Assembly (NCBI RefSeq): GCF_904849725.1
Contig: NC_058523.1
Span: 339,553,948 to 339,617,947 of the forward strand
Source of the DNA: Hordeum vulgare subsp. vulgare
Taxonomy: Eukaryota; Streptophyta; Magnoliopsida; Poales; Poaceae
Direction: 5' to 3'
Length of the DNA stretch: 64,000 nucleotides
Shown piece after piece: positions 21,649-31,807 of the stretch. The notes below the pieces were generated by a model. It searched no databases and had not been told where the DNA came from. It worked only from the letters and a program-made list of their open reading frames with translations. A program made the translations under genes and the position numbers. Numbering within the stretch: the first letter of the stretch is position 1; each line of letters starts with the position of its first letter.

Positions 21649-24600
21649 TGTCGGGACCCCAATCCTAAGCCATAGGAATCCAGCCTGTAACACATCGCAT
21701 CCCTTTGTGGTCTCACGCACGGTTAACTCCACGGCTGCAGCCTTACCTTAGCCGGGACCGTTTGCGTCTTTTGACTCACATATGCGATAGTGTCGCTAGC
21801 AATCCAATGTCAAAGAACCCGGATCGACATGTCTAGTCATAAACCAAAGTGGCAGTACCGCACAAGGACATGCATACATGACCCAACAGAGCAGGTGTCG
21901 GTCATCAGCGAATGTAGACGAGTCGTAGCAAGCTACAAGGACTCCATTACATCGCGTGACATTTCCCCAAAGGGGACACACACAACAGCTAAGAAGGACA
22001 CATGCCTGTCAACCAATGTGTCCGGAGCAGTAGCGAACTACCAAGGCTTGTTGGATCACAAAGGGGCATTTCCTTGTAAGGAGTGCTACTAAAGTTCACG
22101 ACTAGGTAATCGAACCCCATACATATCAAGTACGACACACGTACGCATGGCATACCGATATGTATAGATACATCGATGGCATCACAACATATCCATAAAC
22201 ATACAACCTTTATTTAAGAGGCTTGGAAGAGCCACACACATAATATTACACATCAAGGGTCTCACGACCCATAATAGCAGTCATTCAGTTACAAGCCAGC
22301 GGAAGAGTTATAAACTGTCTGACTACAGACAGGGCAACTAGAAGGCACATGGCCTGACTATACTACAGATCCAACATAGGGCCAGATCGTAGCTGGGACA
22401 CCAGCTACTCGTCGTCGTCGATGTCTACGAAGAACCCTCCATTAGGGTCATTAGCAACCTCTACAACATTTATTAAGCAAACATGAGTACGGAGGTACTC
22501 AGCAAGACTTTAGGGTAACTAACTACTCATGCAAGGTATCAAAAGGTATTGTGGGGTTTCATGCGGGAAAGCCAGCATTTGACTCGTGGCTAGACAACTT
22601 GCATTTTAAAATAATTTTGACAACTTGATTTCTCGCACACGAGTCCACTAACACCACAGCAATACACTATCATGGAATCATCCGTCTCCGTACGGAAATT
22701 CCGTCCACGACACTCACGCTTATCTTGGCAATTTTATGAGTAGCCATTGAAGTTATCTATGAACAACATATGTCTCCAAGTAGTCCATATCCGAGGACGC
22801 GGCTATTCGAATAGATCATAACCCTACAGGGGTGTACTTCGTCACACACACTCTCGCCACTTATCGCCATGTGCACGTCATGCACCTCGGCAACCTTCAA
22901 GCGGAAGCCCAGCGAGGGAGTCAGCCACGACCGTTAACCACACTAGTACCTAGTCCAGGTTTATCGCCTATCTGAGAGTAACCCGTACGAAAGTCCGGCC
23001 GAGGTTTCCGCCACGGCCTCAAACAATGTGCGCAGGGTTCCCAAGCCCACCATTCGGGTGCCACTTGGTACACCGTGCCACTGCCTACCGCATCACGGTC
23101 CACCTCTCAGGTCAGCACCATGCACGGCCTCCAGCATTACTATAAACACCAGAAACTACTTGCAACTCCTGGACCGAGTACTAAGCTATTAATAGGCCGA
23201 GCGGGGTCATATTTCAGGGCCCAACATGTGGTAGTATCTAGTCTTGGATTACATACACGGAACTCAGTTCCCATGGACGGTTCCAATGAAACAACCCGCC
23301 ATGTACTCCTACACAGCCTTTCACCGGTACCTTTACCAAATCAAGTTCAACACACAACCTTTGCTCACCGAACACATTCTCACAATTCTGTTCATCTCCC
23401 AGATGACAGACCATACACAACTCTAAGCATAGCAGGATAAGGCACATCATAGCTCAAGCAACTACCAGGTATGCTAAGTTGCAAGGTTCGGCTATTTACC
23501 GTGACAAGGTTAGGTCATGCAAAGGAAGTGGGTTCAACTAACGTGGCAAAAGTAGTTGAAGCATTTGATCCTAATGCAATAAATAAGTGCAGGAGCAAGA
23601 ACATGGGAATTATCGGGATGATCAAAAGGGTTGCTTGCCTTGTTGCTCAGAGGAGGAACGATATCCGTCAGACGGATATTCGGTGGGATCCGGGGGTGCG
23701 GAGCCTACCGAAATGAATGGCAACATTCAATAACAATCATATGCAATCAAAATGATGCATGAGCATGGCATGAGAATGCAAGGTGATAGGTTATTACAAT
23801 CAACATGTATTAGGTTTAGAGTTGATTTGAATCACATTCGAATATCAATTCAAACGGGGTATTCTCGGATACCTTTTTAATTGATTCGACCTGATGCTCA
23901 GATCAACTTGATGTTAGCATGCATGAAATGTCATGTTATGGTACTGATTTGTAATTAGGACAGTGTGTGATCATGGCATTCATAATGAAATTTGAATATT
24001 TTCCAAATTCCATTTATAAAGTAATTATAAGAATTGAATTATTCCTTATTATACATGTTAGGGTTCTGTAACTTTTTCAAACATGGTTGAAAATAGCATA
24101 ATCAGAATCCTTGAATCTTTCTGATACTTTTTCATATATAAATTATTTTCATTGGAGTTACAGATTAATTTCTATGATTTTTACAAGTTTTAGCAATTTC
24201 CTGGAATTATTTCTATACTGGAAATTCTCTTTATTGCATCAGACTGACGTCAGCAGGTCAGCCGACCTGTTCAGGTCAAATCTGACAGGGGGGCCCCACT
24301 GGTCAGCCTCTCTGGGACTAATCCCGCGCTGACCAGTCCCTAAACCGAGTTGACTTGGCCTTGGGCCCACTGTCAGCGAGAGATTAAGCTCCTAATCTAC
24401 TGGGTTAGCTTTGCCACGTCGACCCCCACCGGAGCATGGCCGTCGGCGACCACGGGCGCGGCGGAGGGCTCGCCGGAGGAAGCTAGACTGCGCATCGGCC
24501 GTCGGTTTTGGGCGCAGAAAGCAGCTACGGGTAGCTGGTGCAACGCCGCATCTAGCAGGGCATCAGGGGAAGCTAGGGTCGCCGGGAGGGGCGCCGGCGA

Positions 24601-25794
24601 CGAGCCGAAGCGGCGGCCGAATCTCGGCCTTCTATGAGAGACGACTCTAGGGCACGGGGAGGGCAGTTGGAGGGCTCATCGCACTCCTGGAGGCTCTAGG
24701 AGCTCGAACCCTAGCTCGAGCGCGTGGATCAGACACCACAGCGACGACGACGACATGACCGGCGGCGAGGAGCTCTCGGCCTTGGTGGGGAACGGGGCTA
24801 CGATGCACGTAAGAGCGTGGGGCGAGAGGGGAAACGACGACGAGCTCACGGCGGTTCCGATGGTGTTTTTGAGGGGCTCGGGGGTGCGCCGGAGGGAGCG
24901 AATCGACGGGAGAGGTCCGGCGGCCGGAGGTGGAAGACGATGGCGCCGCGGGCGATGCAGAGCTCGGGGAAGCTTCGGCTTCTGCAGAGAGGACCGGCGC
25001 GACGAGGCGGAGCTAACGGCGTGCTCAGCAAGAGGAGGCTAAGGCTAGGGGCACGGGCAGCTCGAGCTTTGCTCGGCTCCAATGGCGGCAGCAGGAAGGA
25101 GGAAGAGATCCGGGAGGAGGGAGAGAGCCGACGCTGGGGATGGATAGGTGAGGCCTCGGGGAGCTTATCCCCGGCCTTGCCAGCGCGAGGCGGCGGCCAG
25201 GCAGGCGCACAGGTGCGTGGCCGCGCCGGAGGAGGCGGCGGCCACCTCCTGCTCCTACTGGCGCGAGGGAGACGACAGGAGCTGGGATGGGCCGGGCCAT
25301 GCTAGGCGACAGGTAAGCTCTTTTCCATTTTCTTCTGTTTTATTTCTGTGTTAATTTCTGACATTGATTTGCTATTTATTTCAGCTCCAAAAAAGGTTGT
25401 AAAAACTAATTTAAACACACGTGAATATTTGTTATAATATTCTCAACCATTTCCAAAGTTTTCAACATTTTTGAAAATTTATAGTTTCTGATTTCAAATT
25501 TAAAGTTTGAAACCAGTGGCTTTTGCTTTAATTTAAAATGCTTAAAGTGTCAATAAAATAGTTTTCTCCAATGCTCATTTACTTTCATGATTTATCAGAA
25601 AGTTTGAACATTTCTTGAGGCCATTTTGGGTTCATTGATTTCAACTAGTTTGAGATTTTCTTTATTTAAAGTAGTGGCTAGGGTTTTGAGTTTTTCCTTT
25701 GCCACTTTCTTGTTCTTGTTGAAAATTCTTAGATGCAAATGCAAAGAAGACATGAGCACAAGACTAACTTGCTTAAGGTGTCAGGGATGTGACA
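21649..25794 (-). repeat. 3' LTR of the Tekay-like element (4146 bp)
   Basis: Plus strand runs TGTCGGGACCCC...GGGATGTGACA; in element orientation TGTCACATCCC...GTCCCGACA. It is the only complete, uninterrupted copy of the young LTR in the window. It includes the palindrome at 23661-23679, the stem-loop at 22484-22501, the exon-like block (minus strand, about 22410-22466) and the GC island (24400-25310). Confidence 0.93.
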
Positions 25795-28700
25795 ACTCAC
25801 CCCCACTCAAAAGAATCTCGTCCAGAGATTTAGAAGTCGTCGGGAATAACGCAGGATACTCAAGTCGGAGACGATCCTCTCTTTCCCAAGTTGCCTCCTT
25901 TTCAGAATGATTTGACCATTGAACTTTAAGAAACTTGAGGATTCGACATCGAGTGGTACGCTCAGCTTGATCAAGAATACGCACGGGGTATTCTCGGTAT
26001 GAAAGGTTATCTTGGAGATCAAGCGTTTCGTGGTCCACTTCACGGATAGGATCCGAAAAGCAACGCCTGAGTTGCGAGACGTGGAAAACATCATGAACCT
26101 TGGAAAGATGCGGAGGAAGTTCCAACTGGTAGGCAACTTCTCCTCGTTTGGCAAGAATGCGAAAAGGACCAATGTAACGAGGAGCCAATTTGCCCTTGAT
26201 ACCGAATCGATGGGTACCCTTCAAAGGTGTAACCCGAAGGTAAGACTTCTCGTCAACTTCAAAGGTCACAGCCTTATGATGATGATCATATTGGCTCTTT
26301 TTACGAGACTGGGCTGTTTTCAACTTTTCACGAATAATGCGAACCTGCTCTTCTGTATCCTGGATCATATCCGGGCCAAAGAGTCGCCTCTCTCCGGTTT
26401 CTGACCAATTAAGAGGTGTTCGACATCTTCGTCCATAGAGAACTTCAAAAGGGGCTTTGCCCAAGCTTGATTGGTAACTACTGTTATAAGCGAATTCGGC
26501 GAATGGAAGACACTTCTCCCAATTCATACCGAACGAAATACCACAAGCTTAGAGCATATCTTCTAGGATTTGATTCACTCTTTCTACTTGACCACTTGAT
26601 TGAGGATGGAAAGCAGTGCTAAAAGATAAGTGAGTCCCCATGGCATTCTGAAAACTTTCCCAGAAGCGAGAAGTAAAGATACTTCCACGGTCCGAGTTAA
26701 TCTCCACGGGAACACCATGAAGAGACACTATTCGAGAGAGATATAACTCTGCTAGCTGGCTAGCTGTTATATTCTCACGAACGGGAAGAAAATGAGCCAC
26801 TTTGGAAAGACGGTCAATGACCACAAAGATAGCATTATTTCCTTTCTTGGTCTTGGGAAATCCGGTAATGAAATCCATGCTAACTTTATCCCATTTCCAT
26901 TCAGGAATAGCTAGAGGCTGAAGGGTGCCAGCAGGCCTTTGATGTTCTGCCTTAACTCGACGACAGACGTCGCAGTTGGCAACGAACTCAGCAATTTCTC
27001 TCTTCATCCTAGTCCACCAGAACCTCTGGCGTAGGTCCTGATACATCTTAGTACTACCGGGATGAATGGTGAGAGGAGAATCATGAGCCTCCTTAAGGAT
27101 TAACTGCCTTAGATGTGGGTTCTTAGGAACCACTAAACGATTCTGGAAGAACACAACACCTTGATCGTCATGGAAAATTCTTTAGCGTTTCCGCTAAAAA
27201 TATTCTCCTTGATCCGTGATATACCCTTGTCACGCTTTTGGCCAGCTATAGTTTGATCCTTAAGAGTAGGCTTCGCCACCAGGGTAGAAAGGAATCCTTG
27301 AGGAACAATATGAAGATTCAACTTCCGAAAGTCCTCATGGAGATGTGGTTGACCTTGTTGTAGCATCAAATTGTTACAATAAGATTTACGGCTTAGCGCA
27401 TCGGCCATAACATTGGCCTTCCCCGGGGTGTAAGTTATCCCTAAGTCGTAATCCGAGATCAACTCAACCCACCGTCTTTGCCTAAGATTCAAATCTGGCT
27501 GGGTGAAAATATATTTCAGACTTTGGTGATCAGTGAATATTTCGCAACGATTACCCAGAAGGTAATGTCGCCAGGTTTTTAGTGCATGGACCACAGCTGC
27601 AAGCTCAAGGTCATGTGTGGGATAATTATCCTCATATGGACGCAACTGTCAAGATGCGTATGCGATCACATGACGATCTTGCATGAGAATGCAACCCAAT
27701 CCTTGTCGCGAGGCGTCGCAATAGATAACAAAATCCTTAGAAAAATCTGGTGGTAGCAACACAGGTGTGGAAGTCAGGCGTCTTTTCAGTTCCTGAAAAC
27801 TATGCTCACACTGTGGTGTCCACTCGAACTTTTTATCTTTCTTGAGGAGTTCAGTTAGAGGCTTTGCAACCTTGGAGAAATTCTCGACGAAGCGGCGACA
27901 ATAGCTCGCTAAACCAAGAAAACTCCTAACTTGCTTAACCGATTCAGGTTGAGTCCAATCAAGGACAGCTTGAACTCTCTCGGGATTGACAGCAATACCC
28001 TTACCAGAGATTACGTGTCCTAGATAGGTCACTTCTGGTAACCAGAATTCACATTTTGAAAACTTGGCATAAAGGCGATGCTCTCGAAGTTTCATCAATA
28101 CCAGCCTTAGATGCTCGGCATGTTCTTGTTCATTCTTCGAGTAGATGAGAATATCATCGAGGTATACCACGACGAATTTATCCAAATACTCCATGAAGAT
28201 TGAGTTCATCAGTCGAGAGAAGGTGGCTGGGGCATTGGTTAAACCATAGGACATAACGGTGCACTCATATTGGCCATAACGAGTAACAAAAGCCGTTTTT
28301 GGAATGTCCCCATTCTTAATCTTGATTTGATGGTATCCCAACCTCAAATCCATTTTGGAGAAGACTGAGGATCGAGCGAGCTGATCGTACAGATCGTTGA
28401 TCCTGGGGAGCGGATACTTGTTCTTAATGGTGACCAGATTAACTGGTCGGTAATCTACAACCATCCGATCCGTTCCGTCTTTCTTCTTGACGAAGAGGAC
28501 GGGACAAGCCCAAGGAGAAGAGCTAGGACGAATGAAACCCTTGTTCAAGGCCTCATCTAATTGCTTTTTAAGTTCGGCTAGCTCCAGGGGTGCCATCTTA
28601 TAAGGTCTTCTGGCTATTGGGACAGTTCCCGGAACAAGATCTATCACAAACTCCACATCTCTGTTAGGTGGAGTTCCTGGCAGTTCCTCTGGAAAAACAT

Positions 28701-30252
28701 CCGGGAAGTCACGGACTACCGGAATGTCTTCGAGTTCCGGAAGAGGGTTGGCATTTAAGGAATAGAGCTGGCATTTGGCAACTCGAGTAGAGACATTTAC
28801 TATCTCACCCGAGGGATGGGTAAGCTGGACATTTCTAGAATGAGTATCAATCTTGGCATAGTGAGCTGGCATCCAGTCCATGCCCAAGATGATATTAATA
28901 TCCGAAGATTTCAATGCTATCAATGAGGCTAGAAAAACTAGCCTATCTACTAGAATTTCATTGTCATAGGTTATCCTAGAGGTTTGCCATTTACTACCAG
29001 GGGTTTGGACAACCAATGGGATTGGCATATCACAAAAAGACATGTTATGCAACTGTGCATAACTTTCTGAAATGAAGGAATGAGAAGACCCAGTGTCAAA
29101 GAGAACAGACGCTGGGTGATGATTAACAAGAAGCGTACCCAGCATGACGTCGGGATCCTCTGCAGCTTTTTCTGCTGACACATAGTTCACACGACCACGT
29201 GCAGGAGTTGGCTTCACATAGTAAGCTTTGCCCGACTTGGCCTGCCCGACGGACTTTCCGGGTTGCTTGGCACCCACATTCTGAGGACACTCACGGGAAT
29301 AGTGCCCTGGTTCTCCACACTTGTAGCATATCACCTGGTTGGCACGTGGTGCAGCATTGCTAGCTGGACCACCATAAGCTTTTGCTGGAGGGTTGGCCTG
29401 ATTCGTCTGAGGTGCCACGTAGGATGGCCTCGGAGTGTATCTTGGCGGCAGAGAACTGTTTGGAACCCACAGCCTACGTTTTGGAAACGCGGAACCAGAA
29501 GACGAGCCAAAGTCACGGGAGTGCTTCCTTGTGGCTTCGAAGTCAGTATGACCAGTCTCGGCACTGATCGCTTTGTTGACTAGGGCTTGAAAGCTTGCAC
29601 ACTCATGGAGGCGCAGATCACGACGGAGCTCAGGGCTCAGACCCTTACGAAACCTTGCTTGCTTCTTGGCGTCAGTAGACACCTCCTCTGTTGCATAGCG
29701 GGCGAGGTTACCGAACTCGCGGCTATAGGCATCCACAGACAACTTGCCCTGAGTGAAGGCACAGAACTCCTCTCTCTTTCTGTCCATCAGGCCCTCTGGA
29801 ATATGGTGCAGACGAAAAGCTGCACTGAAGTCTGCCCATGTGGCCATTGGTTCAGCGGGACGCGTAGCTTCAAAATTCACCCACCATAGATTGGCGGGTC
29901 CTTCCAGGAAATACGCCGCGAAGGTCACCTTGTCGGCATCAGACACATTCGCAGAGCGAATCTTGCGTGAGATGCTGCACAACCAGTCATCAGCGTCGAG
30001 GGGATCGACGGAATGATGAAACTTTGGAGGATTCAGCTTCACAAAGTCATTGAGGGACACTACGGCATTCCTAGGCTGTCGAGCCGTATTCTTCTCAATA
30101 CGCTCTAGTAGTCGATTGGTCTCCCTTTTGTTTCTTTCTGCCTCAAGCATCACTTCCACCAGAGAAGGCGGGTGAGGCAGGTCTTCCTGCGACGCTTGAC
30201 TACCCTCACCTTGCTCATGAGCAGGGGCACGGTTCAACCTGGTGAACACCAT
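25781..30252 (-). pseudogene. gag-pol polyprotein of Tekay-like element (broken)
   Basis: From ATG 30250-30252 ([14 protein letters not shown]) one frame holds gag ([10 protein letters not shown]), the zinc knuckle [14 protein letters not shown] near residue 306, protease [12 protein letters not shown] near 384 and reverse transcriptase with [11 protein letters not shown] near 695. RNase H begins with [10 protein letters not shown] and is cut by an in-frame TGA (27649-27651). A frameshift follows near 27165-27180. Integrase has the HHCC region (CDVCRRVKAEH) and D, D, E residues (MDFITG, NSDRGSIF, GQVERVN), then a TAA (26549-26551). The C terminus carries a chromodomain (EYPVRILD...VQWSNHSEKEATWERE). 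The stop codon lies inside the 3' LTR. The ATG, not the earlier GTG, is chosen because gag homology starts there. Confidence 0.93.
25795..25813 (-). promoter_or_regulatory. Polypurine tract of the Tekay-like element
   Basis: In element orientation, CTTTTGAGTGGGGGTGAGT stands immediately before the LTR start TGTCACATC. It is purine-rich and overlaps the last codons of pol. Confidence 0.7.
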
Positions 30253-30595
30253 CCTGACAAACAAACTCACAACTTAGACCAAAATCATATCAATACTAGA
30301 TATGGATTAAGAATGTACTGGACACACGGAATGCGGAAATGAATATCCGAACATCATGGTAACAAGCAACTGCTATATATACACCATGGTTCATACACAC
30401 CCTTACATAGTTCAGTACAACCTTAACCGAAGAGCAAACTACTGAAATTATGAAACTACTCATCAGAGGCTTACAAGCTTCCTATACATTATTTATCTAG
30501 GCCTCCGGAATTCATTTCACATTACATGCATACTTCACAAGTCATGCAGGACCGTGAACGTACGGCTACTACCATACTATCCTTCCGCTCACAGC
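30253..30595 (-). other. Spacer between extra ORF and gag
   Basis: About 340 bp without a reading frame, between the stop of the upstream ORF and the gag start. How ribosomes reach gag past the upstream ORF is not evident; splicing or reinitiation are possible. Confidence 0.5.
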
Positions 30596-31369
30596 TCAGG
30601 CATCCGCATAGAACATCTCATAGAGATTACCTCCATGACCTGGAAGCTCAACCTGCGGATTAGGAAACACTCTAGCGTGAGATCCCTGGGATCCATAAGG
30701 ACACGGATGTGGCCTTGGTCCCCTGACTGGTGGTAAGAGGGGTCCCCGAAGAGGTGTGACTCCTCCTATAGCTGGCCAGTCAACGTGAGCCGGAAGATGG
30801 GTCCTAACAGGGTTCAACATCTCCATCTCTCCATACCCTGTCTGGACTACCGGTGCCAGCTGCGTCAAAGCTGTCCACAGACGGGCACGGGTAGCATAAA
30901 GCTCCATACGGAGAGCACGAGCATCCCTGTCTCTGTTCTCTAGCATCTCAACAGTGGACTGCAGAAGTGGATCCTCCATAGAAGAATCAAAATAGACTCC
31001 ACTGAGGTATCCCTCTTCACCAGGCTGAGAGGCCGGAACATAACAGAACTCTGAATTCTGCAGCAGTGCATGTCTCGCTCTCATAATGGTCAGCATTGAG
31101 TAGGCAGCATCCTGTACTGCCATGTCAACAGTGACCCCCAACCCATAGGACCAATGGATTGGCTTCTCCGCTCCAGGGTAGTCTGGAAATACCCTAACAG
31201 TGCAGATGTACTGGCTCTGGTTGATGTCTCGGTACTGTTCCTCCATTGTGTACTCGGGGTACCAGCGGTAATCGCACACCGACATCACCCTGACCAGCAT
31301 GGCCGTATGACCCGGCACATCAATGCACCTGGTCAGACGTACCACCTGACGAGAAGGACGGCCAGGCAT
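30596..31369 (-). CDS. Extra intact ORF upstream of gag, function unknown
   Basis: ATG at 31367-31369, TGA at 30596-30598, 257 codons without interruption. The N terminus is basic (MPGRPSRQVVRLTRCIDVPG). A middle segment (YICTVRVF, then HWSYGLG, then VDMAVQDAAYSMLTIMRARH) reads as two strands followed by a helix. A further helical part (DARALRMELYATRARLWTAL) and a Pro/Arg-rich tail follow. It has no capsid, zinc-knuckle, protease or transcriptase motif and no evident membrane segment. Similar unnamed proteins are familiar to me from grass genomes, but I cannot cite any. Being intact beside a broken pol is notable, though the insertion is young. It lies in sense orientation between the primer site and gag. 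Confidence 0.7.
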   Translation of the reverse strand: MPGRPSRQVVRLTRCIDVPGHTAMLVRVMSVCDYRWYPEYTMEEQYRDINQSQYICTVRVFPDYPGAEKPIHWSYGLGVTVDMAVQDAAYSMLTIMRARHALLQNSEFCYVPASQPGEEGYLSGVYFDSSMEDPLLQSTVEMLENRDRDARALRMELYATRARLWTALTQLAPVVQTGYGEMEMLNPVRTHLPAHVDWPAIGGVTPLRGPLLPPVRGPRPHPCPYGSQGSHARVFPNPQVELPGHGGNLYEMFYADA

Positions 31370-31790
31370 CTGTAAATAGAGAGTAATGCAAAAGCATTAG
31401 AGCTCTGAATGCAAAATTGGGCAGCATAATGGCTGTAAATGCTCAAAAACAATTTTTGAGACAACCCAAAATGGAATAGCGTAACCACTCAACTATCAAG
31501 TTCAACTCTCTGATCATCAAACTTACTTCCTTTTTCCTAGGAATAGAAGAAACCCAATGTCTCTTGACCCGTAGTCCTATAATCTACCGATCAGAAACAC
31601 GAGCCTAGAAGAAGATGAGTAACCTAGTCCTTAATTCCCGCAGAAAAGACGAGGATGACCAGAATAGAAATAACTTGAGAAGAGAACAAGAGTCTTACGT
31701 TCCCTTCCACAAACAATTCCCTTATATATAACTAAAGCAATTCTAGACTCAACTTCGACCAGTTTGGCTTAGTAATCCTACAGTCAGTCA
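31370..31790 (-). other. Leader between primer site and extra ORF
   Basis: AT-rich untranslated leader of about 420 bp. No ORF or clear motif seen. Confidence 0.5.
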
Positions 31791-31803
31791 GGCTCTGATA
31801 CCA
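31791..31803 (-). promoter_or_regulatory. tRNA-iMet primer binding site
   Basis: Minus-strand TGGTATCAGAGCC, complementary to the 3' end of initiator tRNA-Met, four bases inside the 5' LTR boundary at 31808. It identifies the minus strand as the sense strand. Confidence 0.92.
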
Positions 31804-31807
31804 ACGC

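Noticed and set aside
21784..23716. Repeated open frames in the LTRs (e.g. 21790-22092, 23075-23440 and their copies)
   Set aside because: They recur only because the LTR recurs; they contain no motifs, and equivalent frames are broken in the diverged copy at 9522-13536.
24724..25305. 193-codon open frame in the GC-rich island, also at 33924-34505
   Set aside because: It runs antisense to LTR transcription, changes freely between copies, overlaps several equally long frames on both strands and has no motif. High GC explains the lack of stops.
29263..30016. Plus-strand frames opposite gag
   Set aside because: Shadows of the clearly recognisable gag zinc-knuckle region on the minus strand.
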